Assembly (NCBI RefSeq): GCF_001431415.1
Contig: NZ_LDJI01000006.1
Coordinates: 1-64,000, forward strand
Direction: 5' to 3'
Origin: Stenotrophomonas humi
GTDB taxonomy: Bacteria > Pseudomonadota > Gammaproteobacteria > Xanthomonadales > Xanthomonadaceae
DNA length: 64,000 bases
Part shown: piece by piece, positions 16,098-25,385 of the stretch
Layout: every line of letters begins with the position of its first letter
Position numbering within the stretch: the first letter of the stretch is position 1
Made by a program: the position numbers and the translations under genes
The notes under the pieces: generated by a model
What the model was told of the DNA's origin: nothing
Database searches by the model: none
The model's input: the letters and a program-made list of their open reading frames with translations, nothing else

Positions 16098-17708
16098 TTA
16101 CATGCGGAACACGCCGAAGCGTGTTTCCTGCGTAGGTGCATTGAGGCTGGCGGCAAGCGCCAGGCCGAGGACGCGGCGGGTATCGGCGGGGTCGATCACG
16201 CCGTCGTCCCACAAGCGCGCACTCGCGTAGTACGGGTGCCCTTGCTGCTCGAACTGGTCGCGGATCGGCTGCTTGAACGCATCTTCTTCCGATGCCGACC
16301 ACTGCCCGCCCTTGGCTTCGATGCCGTCGCGCTTGACCGTGGCCAGCACGCTGGCGGCCTGCTCTCCACCCATCACGCCGATGCGTGCGTTCGGCCACAT
16401 CCACAGGAAGTGTGGCGAATAGGCACGGCCGCACATGCCGTAATTGCCGGCACCGAACGAACCACCGATCACCACCGTGTACTTGGGCACGCGCGCGTTG
16501 GCTACGGCCATGACCAGCTTGGCGCCGTCTTTGGCGATGCCGCCGTGTTCGTATTTGCGGCCGACCATGAAGCCGGTGATGTTCTGCAGGAACACCAGCG
16601 GGATGTTGCGCTGGCAGCACAGCTCGATGAAGTGCGCGCCCTTGAGCGCGGACTCGGAGAACAGGATGCCATTGTTGGCGATGATGCCGACCGGATGGCC
16701 GTGCACATGTGCGAAGCCGGTGACCAGCGTGTTGCCGTAGCGCGGTTTGAACTCGTCAAAGCGCGAGCCATCGACCACGCGCATGATCACTTCGCGCACG
16801 TCATAAGGCTTGCGCGTATCGCTGGGAATCACGCCGTACAGCTCATGCGCATCGAACAGCGGTGCTTCATCTGCCAGCAGCGCAACGCCCGGCGTGGGCT
16901 TGCGCCAGTTGAGGCTGGCGATGATGGCGCGCACCCGCGCCAGCGCCTGCAGGTCGTTGTCGGCCATGTGATCGGCAACGCCGGAAATACGTGTGTGCAC
17001 ATCGGCACCGCCCAGTTCCTCGGCGCTGACCACTTCACCGGTCGCGGCCTTCACCAGCGGCGGACCACCGAGGAAGATGGTGCCCTGTTCCTTGACGATG
17101 ACTGTCTCGTCGCTCATCGCCGGCACATACGCGCCGCCGGCGGTGCAGCTGCCCATCACGCAGGCGATCTGCGGGATGCCCTGCGCCGACAGGTTGGCCT
17201 GGTTGTAGAAGATGCGGCCGAAATGGTCGCGGTCCGGGAACACCTCATCCTGTAACGGCAGGAACGCGCCGCCGGAATCGACCAGATAGATGCACGGCAG
17301 GCGGTTCTGCTGGGCGATTTCCTGCGCACGCAGATGCTTCTTTACCGTGACCGGATAGTAGGTGCCGCCCTTGACGGTGGCATCGTTGGCCACGATCAGA
17401 CATTCCACGCCCGACACGCGGCCAATGCCGGCGACCATGCCCGCGCCCGGAACCGGATCGTCGTACATGCCGTGCGCGGCCAGCGGCGCGACTTCGAGGA
17501 AGGGGCTGCCCGGATCGAGCAGGGCGTCGATGCGATCGCGTACCAGCAGCTTGCCGCGCGCGGTGTGCTTGGCCCGCGCTGCATCGCTGCCGCCGCGTGC
17601 GGTGGTTTCCAGCGTCGCGCGCAGATCGTCAACCTGCGCCTGCATGGCAGCACGGTTGGCTTCGAAGCTGTCGCTGCCGGGTTGCAGCTGGGTGGTGAGG
17701 ATGGTCAT
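16098..17708 (-). CDS. Methylcrotonyl-CoA carboxylase, carboxyltransferase beta subunit
   Basis: The carboxyltransferase half of MCC, 536 residues from ATG 17708 ([15 protein letters not shown]). It moves the carboxyl group from biotin to methylcrotonyl-CoA. Visible family blocks are [50 protein letters not shown] (the MCC-type acyl-CoA pocket), [16 protein letters not shown] and [15 protein letters not shown], which together separate it from AccD and PccB. A start 30 bp upstream is possible but lacks a better site. It is co-transcribed with the alpha gene 19 bp downstream. The upstream gap to ivd holds palindromic repeats. Usual symbols are liuB or mccB. Confidence 0.92.
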   Translation of the reverse strand: MTILTTQLQPGSDSFEANRAAMQAQVDDLRATLETTARGGSDAARAKHTARGKLLVRDRIDALLDPGSPFLEVAPLAAHGMYDDPVPGAGMVAGIGRVSGVECLIVANDATVKGGTYYPVTVKKHLRAQEIAQQNRLPCIYLVDSGGAFLPLQDEVFPDRDHFGRIFYNQANLSAQGIPQIACVMGSCTAGGAYVPAMSDETVIVKEQGTIFLGGPPLVKAATGEVVSAEELGGADVHTRISGVADHMADNDLQALARVRAIIASLNWRKPTPGVALLADEAPLFDAHELYGVIPSDTRKPYDVREVIMRVVDGSRFDEFKPRYGNTLVTGFAHVHGHPVGIIANNGILFSESALKGAHFIELCCQRNIPLVFLQNITGFMVGRKYEHGGIAKDGAKLVMAVANARVPKYTVVIGGSFGAGNYGMCGRAYSPHFLWMWPNARIGVMGGEQAASVLATVKRDGIEAKGGQWSASEEDAFKQPIRDQFEQQGHPYYASARLWDDGVIDPADTRRVLGLALAASLNAPTQETRFGVFRM

Positions 17709-17774
17709 GGCTGCGGAATCCTGGAGGTTCTGGAGCATGCCCGGGCTCGCAAAGGCGGGAGCAGGGCGGTTGCT

Positions 17775-17894
17775 TCCCTTCTTCCCGCTTGCGGGAGAAG
17801 GTGCCCCGAAGGGGCGGATGAGGGGAGCTTTCGGCTTTCGTTTGCCGTGAGCCTCCCCTCACCCCAACCCCTCTCCCGTTCACGGGAGAGGGGC
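17775..17894. repeat. Two palindromic repeat units between ivd and MCC beta
   Basis: Unit A (17775-17827) holds cttcccgcttgcgggaag-type arms plus gtgccccgaaggggcggatg. Unit B (17852-17894) holds cccctctcccgttcacgggagagggg, able to form a 10-bp stem. They fill the gap within the operon and may stabilise or end part of the ivd message. Confidence 0.75.
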
Positions 17895-17904
17895 TTGAGC
17901 GGCA

Positions 17905-19068
17905 TCATGCGGTCTTCTGGAACAGCTCACGCCCGATCAGCATGCGGCGGATTTCAGAGGTGCCGGCGCCGATTTCATACAACTTGGCATCGCGCCACAA
18001 ACGGCCGGCCGGGTATTCGTTGATGTAGCCATTGCCGCCGAGGATCTGGATCGCTTCGCCAGCGGCCCACGTCGCCTTCTCGGCGGAATAGAGAATCGCA
18101 CCGGCCGCATCCTGGCGCGTGGTACGGCCTTGATCGCAGGCTTTCGCCACGGCATACACATAGGCGCGGCAGGCATTGAAGCCAACGTACATGTCGGCCA
18201 GTTTGGCCTGGATCAGCTGGAACGTGCCGATCGCCTCGCCAAACTGCTTGCGCTCATGCACGTAAGGCAGCACGACATCCAGCGCCGCAGCCATCAGGCC
18301 GAGCGGGCCGCCAGACAGCACCACGCGTTCGAAATCCAAACCGGACATCAACACCTTCACGCCGCCGCCGACTTCGCCCAGCACGTTTTCGACCGGCACC
18401 TCGCAGTCCTGGAACACCAGCTCGCATGTGTTGGACGAACGCATGCCCAGCTTGTCCAGCTTCTGCGCGGTGGAGAAGCCCTTCATGCCTTTTTCGATGA
18501 TGAAGGCGGTGATGCCACGCGAACCGGCGTTGAGGTCGGTCTTGGCGTAGACGATCAGCACGTCCGCATCCGGGCCGTTGGTGATCCACATCTTGTTGCC
18601 GTTGAGCACGTAATGGTCGCCGCGCTTGTCGGCGCGCAGCTTCATCGACACCACGTCCGAGCCGGCACCGGGTTCGCTCATCGCCAATGCACCGACGTGT
18701 TCGCCGCTGCACAGCTTGGGCAGGTATTTGTGCTTCTGTGCTTCGCTGGCGTTCTTGCGCAGCTGGTTGAGGCACAGGTTGGAATGCGCACCGTAGGACA
18801 GGCCAATGCCGCCGGAGGCGCGGGAGATTTCCTCCATCGCCACCACATGCGCCAGGTAGCCCATGCCGGTGCCGCCGTATTCCTCTTCCACGGTCATGCC
18901 CAACAGGCCCTGCTCGCCGAACTGGCGCCACAGTTGATTGGGGAAGTGGTTGGTTGCGTCGGCCTCTTCGGCCAGCGGCGCGATGTGCGCGGCGGCGAAC
19001 TGGGCCACGCTTTCACGCAGCATGTCGATCTCTTCGCCGAGATCGAAGGTCAGGGAGGGGATGTGCAT
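17905..19068 (-). CDS. Isovaleryl-CoA dehydrogenase
   Basis: The FAD enzyme that oxidises isovaleryl-CoA to 3-methylcrotonyl-CoA, feeding the carboxylase encoded next. The protein has 387 residues from ATG 19068 ([17 protein letters not shown]), matching the usual 385-390. Acyl-CoA dehydrogenase blocks are [45 protein letters not shown] and the C-terminal [22 protein letters not shown]. The [16 protein letters not shown] segment carries the Glu at the position of the catalytic base peculiar to isovaleryl-CoA dehydrogenases. It heads the operon and is divergent from a TetR gene. A longer reading frame to 19191 has no support. Usual symbols are liuA or ivd. Confidence 0.92.
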   Translation of the reverse strand: MHIPSLTFDLGEEIDMLRESVAQFAAAHIAPLAEEADATNHFPNQLWRQFGEQGLLGMTVEEEYGGTGMGYLAHVVAMEEISRASGGIGLSYGAHSNLCLNQLRKNASEAQKHKYLPKLCSGEHVGALAMSEPGAGSDVVSMKLRADKRGDHYVLNGNKMWITNGPDADVLIVYAKTDLNAGSRGITAFIIEKGMKGFSTAQKLDKLGMRSSNTCELVFQDCEVPVENVLGEVGGGVKVLMSGLDFERVVLSGGPLGLMAAALDVVLPYVHERKQFGEAIGTFQLIQAKLADMYVGFNACRAYVYAVAKACDQGRTTRQDAAGAILYSAEKATWAAGEAIQILGGNGYINEYPAGRLWRDAKLYEIGAGTSEIRRMLIGRELFQKTA

Positions 19069-19176
19069 GGGGCGACTCCAGTACGGCTTGGCGAGGGGGC
19101 GCTCCGGGTTGGGGGTGACGGATTGGGCCGTCAGCACGGGCGTTTGCGCGCAGCCTAGCGGGTCATGGCGAAAAAG

Positions 19177-19201
19177 TGAACACAAATTCAAAAATTGAAC
19201 A
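19177..19201. promoter_or_regulatory. Candidate TetR operator between ivd and the TetR gene
   Basis: The palindrome TTCAA-AAA-TTGAA lies at 19187-19199, and the direct repeat TGAACA occurs at 19177 and 19196, in an AT-rich patch just upstream of the TetR start. Autoregulation and control of ivd from here is an inference from position. Confidence 0.5.
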
Positions 19202-19213
19202 TAGAATCAACCC

Positions 19214-19831
19214 ATGGCTTACAAGCGCTCGGAATTGATGGAAAAACGGCTCGCCGGCAACCGCGAGGCAATCCTTGCCGCCGCCCGCCGTCTGGTCGCC
19301 GCCGGCGGCTACCGCAACGCGCCGATCACCGCCGTGGCCGCCGAAGCCGGGGTGTCCACCGGGCTGATCTACCGTCACTTCCCCTCCAAGGCCGAGCTGT
19401 TCGTGGAGGTGCTCACCGCTGCGGTGGAGCATGAACTGGAAATCCTGTCGGCCATCGCCGAAGAGCCACTGCCGGCGCCGCAGCGCCTGCAGCGGGCGGT
19501 GGCCTCGTTCGTGCGCCGCGCGATGGCCGGCCCGGGTCTGGCTTATGCCTTCATCGCCGAACCGGTGGATCCGGAAGTGGAAGCCGAGCGCATCCGCTGC
19601 CGGCGGCTGTTCGGCGATGTGTTCAAACGCATCCTTGATGACGGCGTGCGCAGCGGTGAGCTGCCAGCGCAGGATCTGGAGGTGAGCGCGGCCTGCATCG
19701 TCGGTGCCTTCACCGAAGCGCTGGTCGGGCCCACTGCACCCAGTCGCGATGGATTGCGCGATGGTGAGCATCTGGTCGATGCGATCGGCGCACTGTGCCT
19801 GCGCGCAGCGGGGGCGCCGATCACCGCCTGA
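19214..19831 (+). CDS. TetR-family regulator divergent from the leucine catabolic operon
   Basis: A regulator of 205 residues. The N-terminal TetR HTH spans residues 15-62 (ILAAARRLVAAGGYRNAPITAVAAEAGVSTGLIYRHFPSK). The rest is an all-helical ligand domain with no recognisable ligand signature. The gene is 145 bp from ivd and faces the other way, so it is probably the local regulator, possibly sensing an acyl-CoA. In many other Proteobacteria this pathway is run by the MerR protein LiuR, so a TetR regulator here is a lineage difference worth noting. Confidence 0.83.
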   Translation: MAYKRSELMEKRLAGNREAILAAARRLVAAGGYRNAPITAVAAEAGVSTGLIYRHFPSKAELFVEVLTAAVEHELEILSAIAEEPLPAPQRLQRAVASFVRRAMAGPGLAYAFIAEPVDPEVEAERIRCRRLFGDVFKRILDDGVRSGELPAQDLEVSAACIVGAFTEALVGPTAPSRDGLRDGEHLVDAIGALCLRAAGAPITA

Positions 19832-19979
19832 GCGCAAACGCTCGGCCATCACAGCACGATGCGGATGCTGCGTTGCCGCACGTTCTGCCGTGTCCGTGCC
19901 CATTGCGGGCGGTGGCATTCGCTGGTCTATACTCGCCGGCAGCCATGGTCCACCGACTACTCGCCAGGGGTGTTGAGAC

Positions 19980-20498
19980 GTGCGGAATTACGACCTCGAG
20001 TTTCTCAAGCGTTTTTCGATCGTGATCGCCATTCTGGCCATCGTCACGATCGGTTTGATCATCTTCGCCGCCTACCTGCAGCGCACCATTCCCACCGAGG
20101 TCTCGCCCACGGCGCTCAAACGCGTTGAAGAACGCATTGCGCCGGTCGGTGCGGTGTACGCCGGCGCCACGGGTGCTTCCGCCCAGGCCGCTGCTGCGGC
20201 CGCTGCCACCGCCGCGGCGATGGCCAGTGGTGCCTACGGCGGCACGCTGGATGGCAAGGTGATCTTCGACAACCTCTGCACCGCCTGTCACACCACGGGC
20301 GTGGGCAAGGCGCCGACGCTGGATCACTCACATTGGGATGCGCGCCTGGCCCAGGGCAAGGACACGCTCTACAAGCACGCCATGGAGGGTTACACCGGCC
20401 CGGATGGCGGGATCATGCCGCCCAAGGGTGGCAATGCCGGGCTCAGCGAGGAGCAGATCCACGCAGCCGTGGATTGGATGCTCGCAAACCTGAAATAG
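19980..20498 (+). CDS. Membrane-anchored class I c-type cytochrome (c5-like)
   Basis: The protein has 172 residues from GTG 19980 (MRNYDLEFLKRF). An uncleaved membrane helix covers about residues 12-32. A low-complexity linker follows, rich in alanine (about 62-85). The cytochrome domain has a haem-binding CTACH at about 100-104 and the probable axial methionine in GGIMPPKGG. This is an electron carrier on the periplasmic face, resembling cytochrome c5 family proteins. It stands alone and is followed by a strong terminator. An ATG start is not available in the right place, and the GTG position is supported by the following membrane anchor. Confidence 0.85.
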   Translation: MRNYDLEFLKRFSIVIAILAIVTIGLIIFAAYLQRTIPTEVSPTALKRVEERIAPVGAVYAGATGASAQAAAAAAATAAAMASGAYGGTLDGKVIFDNLCTACHTTGVGKAPTLDHSHWDARLAQGKDTLYKHAMEGYTGPDGGIMPPKGGNAGLSEEQIHAAVDWMLANLK

Positions 20499-20550
20499 AA
20501 AGCCGCCAGACTCGGCAGCGGGCAACCGGCCTGATTGCTGCAGAATATCC

Positions 20551-20584
20551 AGCGCCGCCTACTTGAGGCGGCGCTTCTGTTTTC
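20551..20584 (+). terminator. Rho-independent terminator after the cytochrome gene
   Basis: A perfect 10-bp stem AGCGCCGCCT / AGGCGGCGCT with a five-base loop, followed by a T-rich stretch (TCTGTTTT). It lies 52 bp past the cytochrome stop and before the nuclease start. Confidence 0.85.
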
Positions 20585-20618
20585 GCTTCCCATGTTTCGT
20601 TTTCCTTCGGAGTCGTCC

Positions 20619-22352
20619 ATGCGTTGTTCCCCTTCGTTCCTCGCCCTGGCCCTGGCTGCGGCATGCACCGGCCCGGCTCTGGCGGCCTCCCCGGCAACCC
20701 CGTTGCCCATCGGCAAGGTGCAGGGCAGCGGTGAGCGCAGCCCGTACGAAGGCAAGCCGGTGACGGTCGAAGCCATGGTCACCGCCGACATGCGCGACGG
20801 TCTGGGTGGGGTGTACGTGCAGGACGCCGGTGATGGCGATGCGGCAACGTCGGATGCGCTGTTCGTGCGCCTGCCCGACGGCCAGGCAGTGCAGGTCGGC
20901 CAATGGCTGCGCATCAGCGGCACGGTGCAGGAACAGGCCGCCGGCAAGGGTGGTCAATCGCTGACCACGCTGCAGGCCGACAAGGTGACGGCGGTCGCCT
21001 CGCGCGCCGCACCGGCAGTGACCGTGATCGAAGCCGTGCCGGCTGACTGGGAAGCGCTGGAAGGCATGCAGGTCCGGATCGTCGCACCGCTGACCCTGGC
21101 TGGGCAGGATGGATTGCAGCGCTTTGGCGAACTGACCGCCGCGTTCGGTGACCGTCTGTGGCAGCCCAGTGAAGTGGCCGCTGCCGGCAGCCCGGAGCAG
21201 GCCGCCGTGATCGCCGACAACGCCCGCCGCCGTCTGCGCCTGGACGATGGCAGCAGCAAACGCGACCCGGGTGGCGTGTCGTACCTGGCCGAAGGCGTGG
21301 TGCTGCGGACCGGCGCGCAGTTGAGCGAGGTGCAGGGCATCGTCGATCAACGCTATGACGGTGATTACCGCCTGCAGCTCACCGCGCCATTGAAGGTGAG
21401 TGGCGACCTGCGCCCGCTGCAGCCGCCGACCGTGGCCGGTGGCCTGCGCATCGCGGCGTTCAACCTTGAGAATTATTTCAATGGCGACGGCAAGGGCGGT
21501 GGCTATCCCACCCTGCGCGGCGCCAAGACGGCAGAGCAGCAGGCCGCACAGCAGGCCAAGCTGATCACCACCATCCGCAGCCTCGGCGCCGATGTCGCGG
21601 CGTTGATGGAACTGGAGAACGACGGCTACGGCCCGGGTTCGGCCATCGACCAGCTGGTGCGTGCACTCAACGAAGGGCAGGGCAAGGATGGCGACTGGAA
21701 GTTCGTCGATGCCAAACAGGGCCCCGGCGACAACCCGATCCGCGTCGGCATCATCTATCGCAGCGCGAAGCTGAGCCCGGTCGGCAAGCCGGCGGTGCTG
21801 GAGCGCGAACCTTTCGGCGAGCGCAGCCGCGTGCCGCTGGCGCAAGCCTTCCGCATGGGCCGCAATGGCGCACCGTTCGTGGTCGTGGCCAACCACTTCA
21901 AGTCCAAGGGTTGCTCCGACGCCAGCGGCGCCGATGCCGACCAGAATGACGGCCAGGGCTGCTGGAATGCCACCCGCGTCGCGTCGGCACGGTTGCTGCA
22001 CCAGTGGCTGCAGAGTGACCCCACCGGCAGCGGCAGCAAGGACACGGTGTTGCTGGGCGACTTCAACGCCTATGCGATGGAAGACCCGATCCGCACCTTG
22101 AATACCGACGGCTGGCAGGATGCGTTCAAGGTCGCAGGCGTGGCGCAGCCGTACAGCTACGTCTACAACGGCCTGACCGGGCGTCTGGACCACGCCCTGC
22201 TGAGCCCGGGCATGGCCGCGCGGTTGAAGGGCGCGGCCGAGTGGCACACCAATGCCGATGAGGCTGACGACGCCGGTTACCAGGGGCGCAATGTGCCGGG
22301 CCCGTGGCGCAGTTCGGATCACGATCCGCTGCTGCTGGGGTTTGAACCGTAA
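20619..22352 (+). CDS. Secreted endonuclease/exonuclease/phosphatase-family nuclease (ExeM/NucH-like)
   Basis: The protein has 577 residues from ATG 20619, behind CGGAG at good spacing. It opens with a signal peptide (MRCSPSFLALALAAACTGPALAA). An OB-like N-terminal region (about 30-270) precedes an EEP catalytic domain with NLENYF, ELENDGYG, ANHFKSKG, GDFNAY and the terminal SDHDP, the metal and catalytic residues of the DNase I-like fold. Family members are extracellular DNases used in biofilm or nutrient DNA breakdown; that role here is inferred. Two earlier in-frame ATGs (20535 and 20592) would place charged residues before the signal peptide and overlap the terminator or lack a site. Confidence 0.87.
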   Translation: MRCSPSFLALALAAACTGPALAASPATPLPIGKVQGSGERSPYEGKPVTVEAMVTADMRDGLGGVYVQDAGDGDAATSDALFVRLPDGQAVQVGQWLRISGTVQEQAAGKGGQSLTTLQADKVTAVASRAAPAVTVIEAVPADWEALEGMQVRIVAPLTLAGQDGLQRFGELTAAFGDRLWQPSEVAAAGSPEQAAVIADNARRRLRLDDGSSKRDPGGVSYLAEGVVLRTGAQLSEVQGIVDQRYDGDYRLQLTAPLKVSGDLRPLQPPTVAGGLRIAAFNLENYFNGDGKGGGYPTLRGAKTAEQQAAQQAKLITTIRSLGADVAALMELENDGYGPGSAIDQLVRALNEGQGKDGDWKFVDAKQGPGDNPIRVGIIYRSAKLSPVGKPAVLEREPFGERSRVPLAQAFRMGRNGAPFVVVANHFKSKGCSDASGADADQNDGQGCWNATRVASARLLHQWLQSDPTGSGSKDTVLLGDFNAYAMEDPIRTLNTDGWQDAFKVAGVAQPYSYVYNGLTGRLDHALLSPGMAARLKGAAEWHTNADEADDAGYQGRNVPGPWRSSDHDPLLLGFEP

Positions 22353-22368
22353 GCTCTGGAGCTTGAAA

Positions 22369-22427
22369 GCCCCCTCCCCAAGCGCCCCCTTTGGTCAAAG
22401 ACGAAGGGGAGGGCGGGAGAGGGGGTA
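22369..22427. repeat. GC-rich inverted repeat between nuclease and DMT genes
   Basis: Contains cccctccccaagcgccccc and the opposing gaaggggagggcgggagaggggg arm. It sits between convergent genes and may end transcription from both. It is a diverged relative of the other short repeats. Confidence 0.6.
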
Positions 22428-22460
22428 GTTGCTGTTGGAGTCTTCCAACAGAAAGAAACG

Positions 22461-23321
22461 CTACAACGTCCCGCGTGCGATCAACCCTATCGCCACCACC
22501 GCCAGCAGCAGCCCTGCACGATTCAGCCGGCTGGTCTTTTCACCAAACACCAGCACACCGACCAGCGCACCCAGACACACCACGCCGATGTTCATGCCGG
22601 CGAAGATCGTCGCCGGACTGTGCGGCATCGCCTGGTGCGCACGCACGTAGAACAGGATGTTGCCGAAGTTGATCACGCCCAGCAGCAACCCAAAGCCGAG
22701 GTTGCTCGCCGTGAGTTTCGAGGTGCCGCTGAAGTGCCGCTGCAGCTGCCACGCCAGCATCAGTACGAACGCAATGCCGAAGCTGACCAGCAATGCCGCC
22801 GTCGAGGGTGTGCCGGCCAGCGCCACGCGCTTGAGCAGGATGTCGATCAGCGCGAAGCCGACCCAAACGCCCAGCAGCCAGCCCCAGGTACCGCGTGTGC
22901 TGCCGCCGGCTTCGCCGTTGCGTGCACTGACACCGACGATGGCCAGCAGTCCCAGCCCCAGGCCGGCCAGCTTCCAGCCGTTGGCATGTTCGCCAAACAG
23001 CAGGAACGCCGCGGCCAATGACAGCAGCAGTGACAGCCGTTGCGCCACATCGCTGCGCACGATGCCGGCCTCGCGCACCGCGCGTGCCAGCACCAGGAAA
23101 ATGCCCGGCAACGCCACGGCCAGGCCCAGCAGTGCCAGCCACGGCGTGTGTCCGCCCTGCAGCGTCTGCAGCGAGGGCCGCAGCACCAGCAACGACAGTA
23201 CGCTGGCGGCCAGGTAGTTCCAGGTCACCGCCTGGGCGATGTCGATACCGCGACGCGGGGCCAGTTTCAGCAGCACCGACACCAGCACGCTGCAGGCCAC
23301 GCTCAGGATCAGGAAAAGCAT
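22461..23321 (-). CDS. EamA/DMT-family transporter
   Basis: An inner-membrane protein of 286 residues with about ten hydrophobic segments in two EamA-like halves, starting at ATG 23321 (MLFLILSVACSVLVSVLLKL). A longer frame to 23390 would start inside the opposing gene's promoter and adds a non-hydrophobic lead. The second half contains INFGNILFYVRAHQAMPHSPATIFAGMNIGVVCLGALVGVLVFGEK, typical of the superfamily. Substrate unknown. It is divergent from an alpha/beta hydrolase gene with 63 bp between starts. Confidence 0.78.
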   Translation of the reverse strand: MLFLILSVACSVLVSVLLKLAPRRGIDIAQAVTWNYLAASVLSLLVLRPSLQTLQGGHTPWLALLGLAVALPGIFLVLARAVREAGIVRSDVAQRLSLLLSLAAAFLLFGEHANGWKLAGLGLGLLAIVGVSARNGEAGGSTRGTWGWLLGVWVGFALIDILLKRVALAGTPSTAALLVSFGIAFVLMLAWQLQRHFSGTSKLTASNLGFGLLLGVINFGNILFYVRAHQAMPHSPATIFAGMNIGVVCLGALVGVLVFGEKTSRLNRAGLLLAVVAIGLIARGTL

Positions 23322-23384
23322 CGTTTCAGCTACCGTGAAGGCGATGGCGGTGGAGCCGCCGGACAGGGCCGGTATTATGGCGGC

Positions 23385-24056
23385 ATGCAAACGCCCTCAT
23401 TCCCCCACGAATCGGCGACGTTGACCCTGGATGGCCCGGCCGGGCCGCTGGAGCTGAGCGTCGACTTTCCCGATGGTGAAACCGCGCCGCGTCCCATCAT
23501 CGCGGTCATCTGCCATCCGCTGTCCACCGAAGGTGGCAGCATGCACAACAAGGTGGTGACCATGGTCTCGCGCGCGCTGCGCGACCTGGGCGTCACCACG
23601 GTGCGGTTCAATTTCCGGGGCGTCGGCGCTTCGGCCGGCATCTACGACAACGGTGAAGGCGAAGGCGATGACCTGCGAGCGGTGGCCAACTGGGTGCGCA
23701 GCCAGCGCCCCGACAGCGCGTTGTGGCTGGCCGGTTTCAGCTTTGGCGCCTATGTCTCGCTGCGTGCGGCCGCCGCATTGCAGCCGCAGGCCTTGATTTC
23801 GATTGCGCCGCCGGTGGGTCGTCGCACCTGGGATTTCAGCCAGGTGCAGCCGCCGTCCAACTGGTTGGTGGTGCAGGGCGACGCCGATGAGATCGTCGAT
23901 GCGCAGGGCGTGTACCAATGGCTGGAGTCGTTGGAAAACCCGCCGCAGCTGGTGCGCATGCCCGATACTTCGCATTTCTTCCATCGCAAGCTGATCGACC
24001 TGCGCGGCGCGATCCAGCATGAAGTGCGGCGCTGGCTGCCCGACAGCAGCAGCTGA
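23385..24056 (+). CDS. Alpha/beta hydrolase
   Basis: The protein has 223 residues from ATG 23385. It belongs to the small bacterial alpha/beta hydrolases near COG2945. The nucleophile elbow reads GFSFGAY (about 121-127), the oxyanion region is ICHPLSTEGGSMHNKVV, the acid lies in VQGDADEIVD and the base in DTSHFFH. No signal peptide is visible, so it is probably a cytoplasmic esterase or lipase-like enzyme with unknown substrate. It is followed 3 bp later by zapE, so the two are likely co-transcribed. A TATTAT stretch 10-20 bp before the start may be a promoter element. Confidence 0.85.
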   Translation: MQTPSFPHESATLTLDGPAGPLELSVDFPDGETAPRPIIAVICHPLSTEGGSMHNKVVTMVSRALRDLGVTTVRFNFRGVGASAGIYDNGEGEGDDLRAVANWVRSQRPDSALWLAGFSFGAYVSLRAAAALQPQALISIAPPVGRRTWDFSQVQPPSNWLVVQGDADEIVDAQGVYQWLESLENPPQLVRMPDTSHFFHRKLIDLRGAIQHEVRRWLPDSSS

Positions 24057-24059
24057 GGC

Positions 24060-25157
24060 ATGGAAACGATGACCCCCTCACAACGCTACGCCGCCGGCGT
24101 GGCCCGTGGCGATTGGCGCGACGATCCCGACCAGCACCCGGCCCTGGCCGAGCTGGACCGCATCCATGAGGCGCTGGTGGATTCGGCGCAGGACGGCTGG
24201 CTGGACCGCCTGTCTGCTTTCTGGAAGAAGCCCGAGCCGGTCAAGGGCCTGTATTTCTGGGGTGGCGTGGGCCGCGGCAAGACCTTCCTGGTCGATCTGT
24301 TCTATGACGGCCTGCCGATAGAGCAGAAGTACCGCACCCACTTCCATCGCTTCATGCGCGGCATCCACGAGCGCCTGCGTGAGCACCAGGGGCAGAGCGA
24401 CCCGCTGGCCAAGATCGCCCAGGAATGGCGCAACAACCTGCGCGTGCTGGTGCTGGACGAATTCTTCGTCACCGACATCGGCGACGCCATGCTGCTGGCG
24501 CGTCTGCTGGAGCGTTTGTTCGCCGAAGGCATCACCCTGGTGACCACCTCCAACACCGCCGTGGAGAATCTGTACCTCAACGGCCTGCAGCGCGACAGCT
24601 TCCTGCCGGCCATCGCACTGCTGCAGAAGCACTGCGTGGAGCTGTATGCCGAAGGCACCGAGGACTACCGCATGCGCGCGCTGACCCGCTCGCCCGTGTA
24701 TCGCGCGCCGTTGGATGCCGACAGCGAAACGTGGCTGGGCGGACGCTGGAAGGAACTGAGCGGTGGTGAGGATTCGCGCAGCGGCAACATCGCCATCGAG
24801 GGGCGCAAGATCCCGGTGCGCGGGCGCGGCAAGAGCATCGTCTGGTTTGATTTCGCTGCCCTGTGCGAAGGTCCGCGCGGGCCGTCGGATTACATCGAGA
24901 TCGCACGCGAGTTCAACACCGTGCTGCTCGGTGGCATCCCGCATTTCGACCGCATGAACGAAGACGCCGCGCGTCGCTTCGTCAACCTGATCGACGAGCT
25001 GTACGACCGCCAGGTCAACCTGGTCTGCACCGCGCAGGACGCCCCGCCGCTGCTGTATTCCGGCACCCGTCTGGCCGGCGCCTTCGAGCGTACCGCCAGC
25101 CGCCTGATCGAAATGCAGAGCGCCGAGTACCTGGGTACCGCGCACCGGAACGGGTAG
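24060..25157 (+). CDS. zapE: Cell division protein ZapE (AFG1-like ATPase)
   Basis: An ATPase of 365 residues of the AFG1/ZapE family, which destabilises FtsZ polymers at the septum under low oxygen or heat stress in E. coli. Walker A is GGVGRGKTFL at about residues 68-77, Walker B is LRVLVLDEFFVTD, and sensor I appears as TSNT. The C-terminal part, with CRALGPRDYIEIA-like order (here CEGPRGPSDYIEIA), and HFDR complete the family pattern. An ATG at 24069 is an alternative start. The gene is 3 bp from the hydrolase gene and ends before a palindromic repeat. Confidence 0.93.
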   Translation: METMTPSQRYAAGVARGDWRDDPDQHPALAELDRIHEALVDSAQDGWLDRLSAFWKKPEPVKGLYFWGGVGRGKTFLVDLFYDGLPIEQKYRTHFHRFMRGIHERLREHQGQSDPLAKIAQEWRNNLRVLVLDEFFVTDIGDAMLLARLLERLFAEGITLVTTSNTAVENLYLNGLQRDSFLPAIALLQKHCVELYAEGTEDYRMRALTRSPVYRAPLDADSETWLGGRWKELSGGEDSRSGNIAIEGRKIPVRGRGKSIVWFDFAALCEGPRGPSDYIEIAREFNTVLLGGIPHFDRMNEDAARRFVNLIDELYDRQVNLVCTAQDAPPLLYSGTRLAGAFERTASRLIEMQSAEYLGTAHRNG

Positions 25158-25178
25158 GGCGGGGAGCGGGTGTTCGCT

Positions 25179-25222
25179 TTTCCCGCGTGCGGGAGAAGGT
25201 GCCCGCAGGGCGGATGAGGGGG
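25179..25222. repeat. Short palindromic intergenic repeat
   Basis: Core ttcccgcgtgcgggaa followed by ggtgcccgcagggcggatgaggg. A second, unrelated dyad (ccgagcatggctcgg, 25281-25295) lies downstream. The remaining gap up to 25385 shows no gene. Confidence 0.75.
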
Positions 25223-25385
25223 AGCGGGACGAAGCCCGTTGCCGGGTAAAGCGAAGCCATGTGTCAGCGGGAACGCCCCAGCCGAGCATGGCTCGGCGCG
25301 TCGCTTAACCCCACTTCCCATCGCCGCCCGTTCCTGTTCCTGCACGCCGCGACACGCGGCACTCTCACGCACAGGAGCAGGGACC

